Shown: positions 1 to 8,227 of the stretch, one piece after another
Layout of the letters: the number at the start of each line of letters is the position of its first letter
How positions within the stretch are numbered: position 1 is the first letter of the stretch
From: Taibaiella sp.
Lineage (GTDB): Bacteria > Bacteroidota > Bacteroidia > Chitinophagales > Chitinophagaceae
DNA length: 33,571 nt
Direction of reading: 5' to 3'
NCBI GenBank assembly: GCA_021740995.1
Contig: JAIOYR010000041.1
Location: 1-33,571, forward strand
Position numbers and translations under genes: made by a program
Notes under the pieces: model-generated
The model's database searches: none
Seen by the model: the letters and a program-made list of their open reading frames with translations, nothing else
Told to the model about the DNA's origin: nothing

Positions 1-1395
1 GTGCCAAGACCTTCTAAAAAAGAAGAGCGGGTAATTGCGTTCATGAAAGCATTCGGAGAACAATTAAATCTCACAACCTCCATAGACAGTGCTGGTAATG
101 TGCTCATAAAGAAGCCTGCTACCATCGGTATGGAGAATCGCCAGACAGTTGTGATACAAAGCCATCTGGATATGGTTCATCAAAAGAACAGCGATACCCT
201 TTTCGACTTTGATAAGCAAGGTATAGAAATGCTTGTAGATGGAGACTGGGTGAGAGCTAAGGGGACTACACTTGGCGCAGACAATGGGGTTGGAGTTGCC
301 GCTATTATGTCACTTCTTTCTGCAACAGATATTCCACATCCGGCAATTGAAGCGTTATTCACCATAGACGAAGAAACTGGTATGACAGGTGCTTTGTCGC
401 TCAAAGGAGGGTTGTTGTCGGGTAATATTTTGTTGAACCTAGATACCGAAGTTGATAATGAACTGACTATAGGCTGTGCCGGAGGCATAGATGTAACTGC
501 TACAGGAGCATATATTATGAAAACTACTGATAAGAGTCATGCCTTTGTTGTTGCAGTAAAAGGACTTACCGGTGGGCATTCAGGTGTTGATATACATTTG
601 GGCAGGGCAAATGCCAATAAATTAATGAACCGAATATTACTGCATCTCACCAAAGAATACAATATAAGTATAGCTGCTATAAATGGTGGAAGCCTTAGAA
701 ACGCTATCCCCCGTGAATCGTTGGCTACAATTGTTGCCGATGAGAAGAATGTTGAAAATATTAAGAGTAAAGTAAATTCACTTGCAGCATCGATCGCTGA
801 TGAGTACAAGGTAACTGACCCAAAACTGTCGGTAACAATTATAGATGCGGTAAAGCCAAAGCATGTGTTAGATGCAGGTTTTCAGAAGAAACTTCTGTAC
901 GCAATATATACCTGCCCTAATGGAATATATCGGATGAGTCCAGCGATAAATGGACTGGTGCAAAGTTCGAACAATTTGGCACGTGTTCTTGTTGCAGACG
1001 GTGCATATAACATGCAGTGTCTCACCCGTAGTTCTGTGGATTCTGAAAAATATGATCTTTCTGCGGCTATTTCCTGTGCATTTGAACTGATGGATGCTAA
1101 CGTTGCTTTTAGTGGTGTATATCCCGGATGGCAACCAAAGCCTGATGCGCCAATTATAAAATTAATGACCGATTTATACAAGGAAATGTATCATGAACAT
1201 GCCCATGTAAATGCGATACATGCAGGGCTGGAGTGTGGTATTCTTGGAACTAATTATCCTGATATGCAAATGATTTCCTTCGGCCCCAATATTCAGGGAG
1301 CTCACTCTCCCGACGAGTGTGCACAGATATCGTCAGTTCAGAAATTCTGGGCTTACTTGCTGGAAACACTGAAGCGAATTCCTGTGAAAAATTAG
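1..1395 (+). CDS. pepD: Aminoacyl-histidine dipeptidase (PepD), M20 family, 5' truncated
   Basis: Cytosolic M20-family metallopeptidase that cleaves Xaa-His and related dipeptides (carnosinase-like). The visible 464 residues begin at the PRPSKKEE motif, which in family members lies about 15-20 residues after the true start, so the GTG at base 1 is an internal Val codon and the gene begins upstream of the window. Zinc-ligand motifs are present in order: SHLDMVHQ, LGADNGVGVA, the TIDEETGMTGA pair of glutamates, NLDTE and, near the C terminus, FGPNIQGAHSPDE. The central dimerisation/lid domain carries GGHSGVDIHLGRAN. The gene stands alone and converges with the phosphatase gene that ends about 100 bases downstream. 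The family call is firm; exact substrate preference is not visible. Confidence 0.93.
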   Translation: MPRPSKKEERVIAFMKAFGEQLNLTTSIDSAGNVLIKKPATIGMENRQTVVIQSHLDMVHQKNSDTLFDFDKQGIEMLVDGDWVRAKGTTLGADNGVGVAAIMSLLSATDIPHPAIEALFTIDEETGMTGALSLKGGLLSGNILLNLDTEVDNELTIGCAGGIDVTATGAYIMKTTDKSHAFVVAVKGLTGGHSGVDIHLGRANANKLMNRILLHLTKEYNISIAAINGGSLRNAIPRESLATIVADEKNVENIKSKVNSLAASIADEYKVTDPKLSVTIIDAVKPKHVLDAGFQKKLLYAIYTCPNGIYRMSPAINGLVQSSNNLARVLVADGAYNMQCLTRSSVDSEKYDLSAAISCAFELMDANVAFSGVYPGWQPKPDAPIIKLMTDLYKEMYHEHAHVNAIHAGLECGILGTNYPDMQMISFGPNIQGAHSPDECAQISSVQKFWAYLLETLKRIPVKN

Positions 1396-1499
1396 GATAC
1401 TTTGAGTGCAATTTCTGAAATCGAAAAGGAACACAATCAAGCATCAATCTAAAGAACTTTGCGTGCAAACAGGCAATGTTACAGATGTTTGCTTGCGTT

Positions 1500-1958
1500 C
1501 TATCTTCCGTATTTGTGTATGATAGTATTGCAGGTCTTGTCTATCAGCTTGTATACTTCCGTATAGCCGCTCTCCTCGCCATACCATGGGTCCGGTACAG
1601 AGGCATTGCTGCCCGGCATAGATTCGTTGAGAAAGAAAGTAACTTTGCTCATTATAGCTTTTCCGCCTCCAATACGTTGTATTTCTTTGTAAATATCGTC
1701 GCCCATGGCGTAAATAATGTCATACTTGTCGAAATCTGACGCAGTAAATTTTCTGGCACATTGTCCTGAAATATCGATCCCGTTAGCCCGGCACACTTTT
1801 TGTGAAAAATGGTGTGGTGGCTCTCCTACGTGGTATGATTCAGTGCCGGCTGAATCAATAATCCAGGCTAACCCAGCCCTTTTTACTTTGTGCCTTAGAA
1901 CACCTTCTGCAATTGGAGAACGGCAAATGTTTCCCAGACAAACTATCAATATGCGCAT
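1500..1958 (-). CDS. Low-molecular-weight protein-tyrosine phosphatase
   Basis: A 152-residue cytosolic phosphatase of the LMW-PTP family, close to the usual 150-160 length. The P-loop C-L-G-N-I-C-R-S lies at residues 7-14, so the nucleophile is Cys7 and the phosphate-binding Arg is Arg13. The general-acid motif DPWYG is at residues 123-127 (Asp123). In bacteria these enzymes often reverse tyrosine phosphorylation by BY-kinases in polysaccharide export, but no BY-kinase or capsule gene is seen here. It starts 41 bases after the stop of a GNAT gene on the same strand, so the two may share a transcript. Function in this organism is therefore inferred only from the family. Confidence 0.93.
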   Translation of the reverse strand: MRILIVCLGNICRSPIAEGVLRHKVKRAGLAWIIDSAGTESYHVGEPPHHFSQKVCRANGIDISGQCARKFTASDFDKYDIIYAMGDDIYKEIQRIGGGKAIMSKVTFFLNESMPGSNASVPDPWYGEESGYTEVYKLIDKTCNTIIHKYGR

Positions 1959-1999
1959 TGAGCAAAACTACTAAGGTTTGTGGGGATTTGAAGCTAAGT

Positions 2000-2485
2000 T
2001 TATAGCCATTTTTCGTAAAGCACTCTGGTAATAGAATATCCTTCTTTTTCCAGCAGGCTACGCATAGTATTATTGCTTGCAAGGGTGAATCTGGAAATTC
2101 GTCTTACACCAATTTCTATGAAATTCTTTTCAAGCTGATCGTTTAGTAATTTGTAGATGCCTTTTTGTCTGTATTTGGGGTACACAAATCCATCAGATAC
2201 ATACAGCTCTTTTCCAGTATATTCTTCTATTCGGCTGTCATCAGGTTCTTCTGCATAGCCAAAAATGAATCCTACTGCAACATCCTCTTTATATGCTACC
2301 AGACAAACACCTTTATACTCATCCTGCCTATTTATTACGTGGCGCATATAGCTATCTTTTATTTCTTGCCACAAAGCTGTTTTGCTATTTAAATTCCTTT
2401 CATTTTCATGCAATCCACGCATCATATCCGCGACTTCGCTGTAGTGTTCTTTTATGAGTATTTCTTTTATTGTTATGTCATTCAT
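2000..2485 (-). CDS. GNAT-family N-acetyltransferase
   Basis: A 161-residue GNAT acyltransferase using acetyl-CoA. The fold is recognisable from the central strand LYVSDGFVYPKYRQKGIYKLL, whose R-Q-K-G-I-Y stretch is the pyrophosphate-binding motif A, and from the C-terminal strand in which NNTMRSLLEKEGY matches the motif B helix. The substrate cannot be told. The reading frame is open to a TTG six codons earlier, but the ATG at 2485 is the better start. It lies upstream of the LMW phosphatase gene on the same strand (41-base gap) and is divergent from the TlpA-like gene. Confidence 0.85.
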   Translation of the reverse strand: MNDITIKEILIKEHYSEVADMMRGLHENERNLNSKTALWQEIKDSYMRHVINRQDEYKGVCLVAYKEDVAVGFIFGYAEEPDDSRIEEYTGKELYVSDGFVYPKYRQKGIYKLLNDQLEKNFIEIGVRRISRFTLASNNTMRSLLEKEGYSITRVLYEKWL

Positions 2486-2663
2486 GGTTGCAAAATTGAA
2501 CAATTTGGGTCAATTTATTAATTAGGCACATTTCTATCGTTAAAATACTGTTACAAGTACATGCAATTCGTCATATACAAGATTTTTCCGTGATCAGTGG
2601 CACATAATTTGCCTGTCTTACCATATATTTACAATGACATTTTTAATAACCAACAATCAAAAA

Positions 2664-3173
2664 ATGAAAAAACTAATCACAACCCTCGTAATTGCAGCTA
2701 GTGTAGTATTCTCAGCCGATGCGCAGGTTAGTCTGGGTATGAAAGCTCCTGATTTAGCTTTTCCCAATCCTGAAGGAAAGACGCTAAAATTATCTGAAAT
2801 CAATAAAGACCGTTATGTGCTTATAGATTTCTGGGCTTCTTGGTGTCGCCCTTGCCGCATGTCTAATCCCGGATTGGTAGCGATGTACAAGGAATACTCC
2901 AATAAGAAATTTAAAGGTGCTAAAAAAGGTTTCACCGTACTCAATGTATCACTAGATCAGCAGAAAGATGCATGGATAGGTGCGATAAAACAAGATGGTC
3001 TTATCTGGCCATACCACATGAGCGATCTTGGTGGATGGAACTCAAAACCAGCTGTAATATATGGTGTTCAGTCAATTCCACAGTCTATTTTGATAGGTCC
3101 TGATGGTAAAATAGTTGGTATGTACCAAAGGGCAGAAGAGTCCAAAGGTGATTTGGATAAGTTTGTACAGTAA
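2664..3173 (+). CDS. TlpA/ResA-like thioredoxin-fold protein, exported
   Basis: A 169-residue periplasmic thiol-disulfide protein. An N-terminal signal peptide (MKKLITTLVIAASVVFSADAQ) ends near residue 20. The AhpC/TSA-redoxin domain follows with W-C-R-P-C at residues 60-64 (active Cys61 and Cys64) after the strand VLIDFWAS, and a cis-Pro region at SIPQS. The frame extends ten codons upstream to another ATG, but the signal peptide begins at the ATG at 2664, preceded by an A-rich stretch. Members reduce apocytochrome c or other periplasmic disulfides. It is a single gene with a hairpin right behind it. Redox partner unknown. Confidence 0.9.
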   Translation: MKKLITTLVIAASVVFSADAQVSLGMKAPDLAFPNPEGKTLKLSEINKDRYVLIDFWASWCRPCRMSNPGLVAMYKEYSNKKFKGAKKGFTVLNVSLDQQKDAWIGAIKQDGLIWPYHMSDLGGWNSKPAVIYGVQSIPQSILIGPDGKIVGMYQRAEESKGDLDKFVQ

Positions 3174-3184
3174 TAATAAATTAT

Positions 3185-3220
3185 AAAAGTAGCGGAATAT
3201 GAAAATATTTCGCTACTTTT
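3185..3220 (+). terminator. Hairpin downstream of the TlpA-like gene
   Basis: Two 16-base arms (3185-3200 and 3205-3220) pair throughout, with one G-T wobble, around a GAAA loop, and the 3' arm ends in TTTT. It sits 11 bases after the TlpA-like stop codon. The 3' arm overlaps the promoter-like motif of rpmE2. Confidence 0.6.
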
Positions 3221-3221
3221 G
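3214..3221 (+). promoter_or_regulatory. -7 element (TACTTTTG) of the rpmE2 promoter
   Basis: Matches the Bacteroidetes -7 consensus TAnnTTTG exactly, 48 bases before the rpmE2 start codon. I see no good -33 TTTG at the expected 19-21 base spacing, so support comes from one element only. Confidence 0.4.
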
Positions 3222-3269
3222 CACCCTTATTCACGCATGGCAAAATCCATGTATTAAACGACAACAAAA

Positions 3270-3521
3270 ATGAAAAAAGGAATTCATCCCGAATCTTACC
3301 GTCTTGTAGTATTCAAAGACACATCTAACGACACTACTTTCCTGACTCGCTCAGGTGCTCCATCCAAAGAAACAATACTTTGGGAAGATGGTAACGAGTA
3401 TCCTGTAGTAAAAGTCGAGATATCTAATACTTCGCATCCTTTCTATACCGGCAAATCTATGTTCGTGGATACTGCAGGTCGTATCGAAAAGTTCAAAAAG
3501 CGTTACGAGAAAAAATCATAA
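3270..3521 (+). CDS. rpmE2: 50S ribosomal protein L31 type B
   Basis: An 83-residue large-subunit ribosomal protein. The opening [17 protein letters not shown], the middle [18 protein letters not shown] and the basic end KFKKRYEKK are typical of type B L31. It has no cysteines at all, so this is the zinc-independent (C-) form, which in many bacteria replaces the zinc-binding paralogue under zinc limitation; in Bacteroidota it is often the only L31. It stands alone, between its own promoter-like motif and a strong terminator. Confidence 0.96.
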   Translation: MKKGIHPESYRLVVFKDTSNDTTFLTRSGAPSKETILWEDGNEYPVVKVEISNTSHPFYTGKSMFVDTAGRIEKFKKRYEKKS

Positions 3522-3556
3522 TCTATTTAGCCAAAACTGGCAAAACAGTATTTACA

Positions 3557-3586
3557 GAGGTTGCACCAAAATGCAACCTCTTTTTT
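3557..3586 (+). terminator. Rho-independent terminator after rpmE2
   Basis: Perfect 9-base stem GAGGTTGCA / TGCAACCTC around a 6-base loop, followed by six T residues. It lies 35 bases after the rpmE2 stop codon. Confidence 0.9.
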
Positions 3587-3613
3587 GTGTATGATTATCT
3601 AAGCACAGTTTCT

Positions 3614-3621
3614 TACTTTTG
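3614..3621 (+). promoter_or_regulatory. -7 element (TACTTTTG) before the GlmU-like gene
   Basis: Exact TAnnTTTG match 70 bases before the start codon of the GlmU-like gene and just after the rpmE2 terminator, so the gene needs its own promoter here. The nearest upstream TTTG is 26 bases away, longer than usual. Confidence 0.4.
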
Positions 3622-3691
3622 AAAGCTAAATTATTGCTTTTGCCAGGCACGTTTTACAAACTACTCATACAAGCACTCATTCTACAATTCA

Positions 3692-4873
3692 ATGAACTAC
3701 ATACTTTTCGATAGCGCCAGCCGAATAGACCTTTTACCTTTTACCCACACACGCTCTATTGCAGACATTAGGTGTGGTATATACACTATGCGTGATCGGT
3801 GGGAACGGCTACTTGCAGAAACGACCGGCACACTGACAGAAGATTATCTGCAACCGATATATAATGAGAATCCAACCGGCGATAGTGTTTACATCAATGC
3901 CGCTATCTTCGGAACAAAAGCTATAACAAAAGCTATTCAGACATTACTGCCCGGACAGGCTCTGTACAAAGCAGGCATGGTACTTGCAGCAAGAGCGGCA
4001 AATTATTCAAAAGGGTACCAGTATTTTGATGAATTCACTTCTACTTTGGAGGCAGTTGTATTTGAAGGGCATGTATCTGCTCTTTGCAATGTATGGGATA
4101 TTTTTTCTTTTAATGACCGCGCAATAAGTGACGACTTCCTGCTCATTACAGAAGGAAGAATCAGTGCTTCTGTGCCAGATGGAGTAACAGTATCAGGCAA
4201 AAACAAGTTGTTTATAGAAGAAGGAGCAAAATTATATCCGGGTTGTATTATCAATGCGGCTACCGGCCCGGTATATATTGCTGCTACTGCCGAGGTAATG
4301 GAAGGTGCTATGCTGAGAGGTCCTATTTCTTTGGGCGAGCATAGTGTGGTGAAAATGGGCGCAAAACTATATGGAGCCACAACTATAGGGCCAGGCTGTA
4401 AAGTGGGTGGAGAGATAAACAATGTTGTATTTTTCGCCAATAGCAATAAGGCGCACGATGGCTATCTGGGCAATGCCGTAATAGGCGAATGGTGCAACTT
4501 GGGTGCAGATACCAACTGCTCCAACCTGAAAAACAATTACGATGTAGTGAAAGTTTGGCACGAAGCAAGCAAAACAGAAGTAGCTACAGGACTCATTTTC
4601 TGCGGTCTGATAATGGGCGACCACTCTAAATGCGGCATAAATACTATGTTCAATACGGGAACTGTTGTAGGTGTAGCCTGCAACATTTATGGAGGTGGTT
4701 TCCCTGAAAAACATATATCCTCTTTCTCCTGGGGTGGCAGCGATGGGTTTATTTATCACCGGTTGGACAAAGCAATAGAAACAGCCAATCGGATGATGGG
4801 CCGACGCAACAAAATTCTATCTGAGGCAGAAGTAAGGGTCCTGCAATACATTTTTGAGAACTTTAAAAAGTAG
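3692..4873 (+). CDS. Bacteroidetes-type GlmU-like sugar nucleotidylyltransferase/acyltransferase
   Basis: A 393-residue protein of the alternative bacterial GlmU-like group (TIGR03991-type), proposed to form UDP-N-acetylglucosamine for wall and lipopolysaccharide synthesis. The N-terminal half starts NYILFDSASRIDLLPFTHTR and contains TRSIADIRCGI, which is typical of this group in place of the usual GlmU G-x-G-T-R-M loop. The C-terminal half (about residues 170-330) has hexapeptide repeats of a left-handed beta-helix acyltransferase, for example LYPGCIIN, LGEHSVVKMGAKLYG and IGPGCKVGGEI. It is a single gene that converges with the ABC exporter gene downstream. Family is clear; biochemical activity is assumed from relatives. 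Confidence 0.87.
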   Translation: MNYILFDSASRIDLLPFTHTRSIADIRCGIYTMRDRWERLLAETTGTLTEDYLQPIYNENPTGDSVYINAAIFGTKAITKAIQTLLPGQALYKAGMVLAARAANYSKGYQYFDEFTSTLEAVVFEGHVSALCNVWDIFSFNDRAISDDFLLITEGRISASVPDGVTVSGKNKLFIEEGAKLYPGCIINAATGPVYIAATAEVMEGAMLRGPISLGEHSVVKMGAKLYGATTIGPGCKVGGEINNVVFFANSNKAHDGYLGNAVIGEWCNLGADTNCSNLKNNYDVVKVWHEASKTEVATGLIFCGLIMGDHSKCGINTMFNTGTVVGVACNIYGGGFPEKHISSFSWGGSDGFIYHRLDKAIETANRMMGRRNKILSEAEVRVLQYIFENFKK

Positions 4874-4995
4874 TTCAGCAGTGGCGCATTTTATCGATTC
4901 GAAAATGTGGCAATTCGGACATCTAGGAATTACAGGCCACCAAAATAGGCCAACTCGACTTTATACTTTCAGCCTTTTGGTGTCGATCAGAAAAA

Positions 4996-6873
4996 CTAAC
5001 TCTCAAACAGCTGTAACTTATTCAGGTTTCTGTAGAGTCCATCTTCTATCGTAATGAGTTCGTGGTGAGTGCCGCTTTCTTTTATCCTGCCATCCTCAAG
5101 CACCAGTATCTGGTCGGCACTGCGAATGGTAGACAGCCGATGGGCTATGACAAAAGATGTGCGGTTTTTCATCAGATTTTGTAGCGCATCCTGTACCAGT
5201 GATTCTGACTCGGAGTCGAGTGAACTTGTAGCCTCATCAAGAAGTAGAATAACAGGGTCTTTAAGGATCGCTCTTGCTATTGCGATACGCTGGCGCTGGC
5301 CGCCAGAGAGTTTTATGCCACGCTCGCCAACAAGTGTCTGATAACCCTCCGGGAATCCGGTAATAAAGTCATCGGCATTTGCCTGACGGGCAGCATGCTT
5401 CACTTCTTCAAGTGTGGCATCCGGTTTGCCATAAGCAATGTTTTCAAATATGGTTCCGCCAAACAGCAAAATATCCTGCGGCACCAATGCCATCTGCTTA
5501 CGCAATTGTGATATAGGTATGCTTCCAATATCTTTACCGTCAAACAGTATTTGTCCCTTGTCGGGCTCATAGAAGCGCAGCAACAGAGATACTATAGTAC
5601 TCTTGCCGGCTCCACTTGGCCCTACTATTGCTATCTGCTGACCGCTGTTTGCCTTCATGGTCAGGTCTTTAATTACCGTTATCTCTTTTCGAGAGGGATA
5701 ACTAAAACCCACATGGCGCAACTCCACATTTCCCCTCAATATGTGTTGTGCCTGCAGAGGTTCATTGGTTACTGACACGTCTTCAGTGTTTTCCCTTAAC
5801 AGTTCACGTACTCGCTGAGTAGCACCTAATGTCTTCTGCAACTGGCTAAATAGCTCTGCAAATCCAGCCATAGTGGCCCCAATAAATGCTGTTAAGACAA
5901 CAAACGCAGTAAGATCTCCAAATGACAACTCGTGTTTTTGCATTAGTCCGACCCCATACCACACAACCAACACAATAGCCCCAAATACACTAAACAGCAT
6001 AAATGAAACAAATAGGCCGCGGTAACGACCGTTCTTTATAGCCAGGCTCACTACATCTTTAATGTTTTTGTGGTATCTGCCAATTTCATACCATTCATTG
6101 GAAAAAGCTTTTACATTGCCAATACCCTGTAGTGTTTCCTGCACTACTGTATTTGACTCTGCCAGCTGGTCTTGTGCCTTGCGAGACATCTTTCGAATGA
6201 ACCTGCCAAATACCAGTGCTACAACTACTACTACCGGCACTACAGCAAGCATTACCGCTGTCATTTTAGGGCTTATCCACAAGATGGCTGCTATACCAAA
6301 TATAAGCGTCAAAATTCCCCGCAACATTTCCGCAAGCACTCCTGTTACAGCATCCTGTATCTGGCTCACGTCCGTAGTTAATCTACTCGAAAGTTCACCC
6401 ACCCTGCGCTGTGCAAAGAAGTTCATCGGCATCATTATTATCCGTTTATAGATGTCCTCCCGCATATCGGCCACAGCATGTTCACCTACAAATGTGAAAA
6501 GGTAAATGCGCATAAAAGAGAATATCATCTGCAATGCCAGTAGCCCTATCAGAACCTGCGCTATAGTAGAGGGTGCTAACGAAACACCTACGTCATTAAG
6601 ATGTAACTTTCCTAGAACATTAGTCAGGAGCGATGGTGTAGCAGTACCATTGACAACCGCATCGGAGTTGTGAGCGCTATCAATAAGCTTCTGCAACAAT
6701 AGGGGGAACATCATTGTGGTGCCTGCAGATAGGGAAATGAATACCAAGCCAACAATAAACTTTGCTCGATATGGTTGTATGTATTTAAATATCATCATAG
6801 CCTCCTTCAGCGATTCTTTCGAAATCTTTACCTTAGGCAGGTCATCATTTTTATTATCTCTATTACGGGCCAT
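4996..6873 (-). CDS. ABC exporter, fused permease and ATPase (MsbA/lipid exporter type)
   Basis: A 625-residue half-transporter of the ABCB type that works as a homodimer in the inner membrane. The N-terminal six-helix domain spans about residues 35-330. The nucleotide-binding domain has Walker A GPSGAGKST at 418-426, Q-loop Gln466, signature LSGGQ at 522-526, Walker B ILLLDEATSSLD at about 541-552 and H-loop His578. All catalytic elements are intact. Such proteins in Bacteroidota include the lipid A flippase MsbA and various lipid or peptide exporters; the cargo cannot be told from sequence alone. The gene is alone, with a -7 type promoter motif just upstream. Confidence 0.93.
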   Translation of the reverse strand: MARNRDNKNDDLPKVKISKESLKEAMMIFKYIQPYRAKFIVGLVFISLSAGTTMMFPLLLQKLIDSAHNSDAVVNGTATPSLLTNVLGKLHLNDVGVSLAPSTIAQVLIGLLALQMIFSFMRIYLFTFVGEHAVADMREDIYKRIIMMPMNFFAQRRVGELSSRLTTDVSQIQDAVTGVLAEMLRGILTLIFGIAAILWISPKMTAVMLAVVPVVVVVALVFGRFIRKMSRKAQDQLAESNTVVQETLQGIGNVKAFSNEWYEIGRYHKNIKDVVSLAIKNGRYRGLFVSFMLFSVFGAIVLVVWYGVGLMQKHELSFGDLTAFVVLTAFIGATMAGFAELFSQLQKTLGATQRVRELLRENTEDVSVTNEPLQAQHILRGNVELRHVGFSYPSRKEITVIKDLTMKANSGQQIAIVGPSGAGKSTIVSLLLRFYEPDKGQILFDGKDIGSIPISQLRKQMALVPQDILLFGGTIFENIAYGKPDATLEEVKHAARQANADDFITGFPEGYQTLVGERGIKLSGGQRQRIAIARAILKDPVILLLDEATSSLDSESESLVQDALQNLMKNRTSFVIAHRLSTIRSADQILVLEDGRIKESGTHHELITIEDGLYRNLNKLQLFES

Positions 6874-7187
6874 TTAGTTTTTTACGAAGTGCAAAGTTAC
6901 ACCACTATACATGCAGGAAACACAGTTTTCGGTGAACGATTGTCTTTTCTCGGTAAAATGATTGTTGCCATAGGCTGTTGACATTTTATTTTGGAGAATT
7001 AACCTTACTAAAACCTTTGCAAACTAGCTTCAAAAATATAGGTGCGTTGAGTTTGGCGTTTCTGTGTGGCGTTTGGGAAATAAATATGCAGCTTTACAAT
7101 GGTGGTAATAGAATTTGCTTAATTTTAGCGACAGTTATTCCGTACCATATCTCCCTTGCTTTTTTTAAAACCTAAATCTGTAGCTCT
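6874..7187. other. Intergenic region between two divergent units
   Basis: This 314-base AT-rich stretch separates the ABC exporter (minus) from the sensor operon (plus). On the minus strand, TAACTTTG at 6892-6899 matches the Bacteroidetes -7 element and should serve the exporter. On the plus strand only a weak TAATTTTA (7120-7127) is seen before the operon. A 65-codon frame at 6978-7175 crosses it but has no ribosome-binding context or recognisable protein character, and I do not call it a gene. Confidence 0.5.
6892..6899 (-). promoter_or_regulatory. -7 element (TAACTTTG) of the ABC exporter promoter
   Basis: Exact TAnnTTTG match on the minus strand, 18 bases before the exporter start codon. 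No clear -33 TTTG at the expected distance. Confidence 0.4.
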
Positions 7188-7562
7188 ATGAGTAACACAA
7201 ATCAAAAGCCCCTTAAGAATTCAGTGCCGGTCAATTTAGCAGCAGTCCAAACAAGCAATTGGAGAGATTATATGACACAGGAGCTTGCTGATCCCAATGA
7301 GTTGATAAAGGGTTACTTCATCCCTCTAGATGATCTTAATGACGTGATGACAAATGCTGTAAACGGAGCCAGAGTATACTTCGCATTGCCGCAGATTTTG
7401 CCGCAAGCCGATATTAGAGGACTACATCTGTATATAGTAGCAGTTGATGCTGAGGGGAACGATATATTGGAGGGGCCAAATGGTGAAAGCACAGTTTATG
7501 ATACTACCTTGCCATGCCCTACAATGTGTGGCGAACCTAATGAACTTAATGGCTTTCAATAA
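7188..7562 (+). CDS. Small protein of unknown function, first gene of a sensor operon
   Basis: 124 residues, no signal peptide or membrane segment, probably cytosolic. The sequence is balanced and protein-like. Its middle (about residues 40-90) alternates short strands with the pattern GARVYFALPQ and LHLYIVAVDAEGNDIL, suggesting a small beta domain. The tail has two cysteines in a P-C-P-T-M-C-G context (residues 109-115) followed by NELN. I believe related proteins occur in Bacteroidota with this Cys-containing tail, but I cannot name a family. It is followed after 17 bases by the seven-helix membrane protein gene and so most likely belongs to the same transcript as the histidine kinase and regulator. 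Confidence 0.7.
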   Translation: MSNTNQKPLKNSVPVNLAAVQTSNWRDYMTQELADPNELIKGYFIPLDDLNDVMTNAVNGARVYFALPQILPQADIRGLHLYIVAVDAEGNDILEGPNGESTVYDTTLPCPTMCGEPNELNGFQ

Positions 7563-7579
7563 AACAACACCAAATTAGG

Positions 7580-8227
7580 ATGTTTTTACAAAAGGAAGCT
7601 TCCTACCTATATGTGGCAATAGTTGCTCCATCGGGTATAATTTTCCCATTACTTGCAGCTATTATAAAATATAAAAAGCTCAATAAAGAGCTAAAAGTAA
7701 TTTGTTGGTACATATTTCTGGCTGCATTTGCAAACCTGGTTTGCAATAGTTTGGGCTTTAATGGGATAAATAATATGCCTGTAATGCATATTTATACGCC
7801 CATTGAATTTACCTTATTGATTACTTTTTATCAACTATTGCTACGCGAGGAGATGTCAGGTAGAGTCTTGAAAATGCTCATACCTGCATTTTTGATATTC
7901 TGTATTGTCAATGCACTTTTTTTACAAGGTATTTATACATACAATACGAATACCAAGTCGATTGAAGCGCTTGTTATAATTTCTTTAACGCTAGCTTATT
8001 TTAAAAAAAAACTGGATAAAATGCAGTTTGATGAAGGCGAAAAATATTTAATTTACATTAATTCCGGATTGCTTCTTTATTTTGCCGGTTCATTTGTTTT
8101 GTTTTTTATTCCAAGCATCATTGTTCCTGACAGGCCACTAGAAAGATTGATTTGGAGTACACACGCTACATTCCTTTTGGTCATGTATCTGTTATTTGCT
8201 GTAGCTCTATGGAAGTACAAAAAGTAG
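7580..8227 (+). CDS. Seven-helix integral membrane protein of unknown function
   Basis: 215 residues with seven predicted hydrophobic helices, at roughly 9-30, 38-58, 70-88, 98-117, 127-141, 156-181 and 192-213. No enzymatic motif is recognised. Its last 19 bases overlap the start of the histidine kinase gene, so the two are translationally coupled. Because that kinase has one short membrane segment and no sensing domain, this protein could be the sensing or input subunit; that is inference from context only. The loops are short and rich in Lys/Asn with no large extracytoplasmic domain, which would favour detection of a membrane or lipid-borne signal. Confidence 0.75.
   Translation: MFLQKEASYLYVAIVAPSGIIFPLLAAIIKYKKLNKELKVICWYIFLAAFANLVCNSLGFNGINNMPVMHIYTPIEFTLLITFYQLLLREEMSGRVLKMLIPAFLIFCIVNALFLQGIYTYNTNTKSIEALVIISLTLAYFKKKLDKMQFDEGEKYLIYINSGLLLYFAGSFVLFFIPSIIVPDRPLERLIWSTHATFLLVMYLLFAVALWKYKK

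Noticed and set aside
1465-1492. GCAAACA / TGTTTGC inverted repeat after pepD
   Set aside because: Short stem, 14-base loop and no T-run; could be chance.
4938-4982. CACCAAAA / TTTTGGTG inverted repeat between the GlmU-like and ABC genes
   Set aside because: Eight-base arms with a 29-base loop and no T-run; too weak for a terminator.
8152-8208. Longer start for the histidine kinase
   Set aside because: The extra 19 residues read through the seven-helix gene in another phase and are not kinase-like; the ATG at 8209 gives the usual short leader before the membrane helix.
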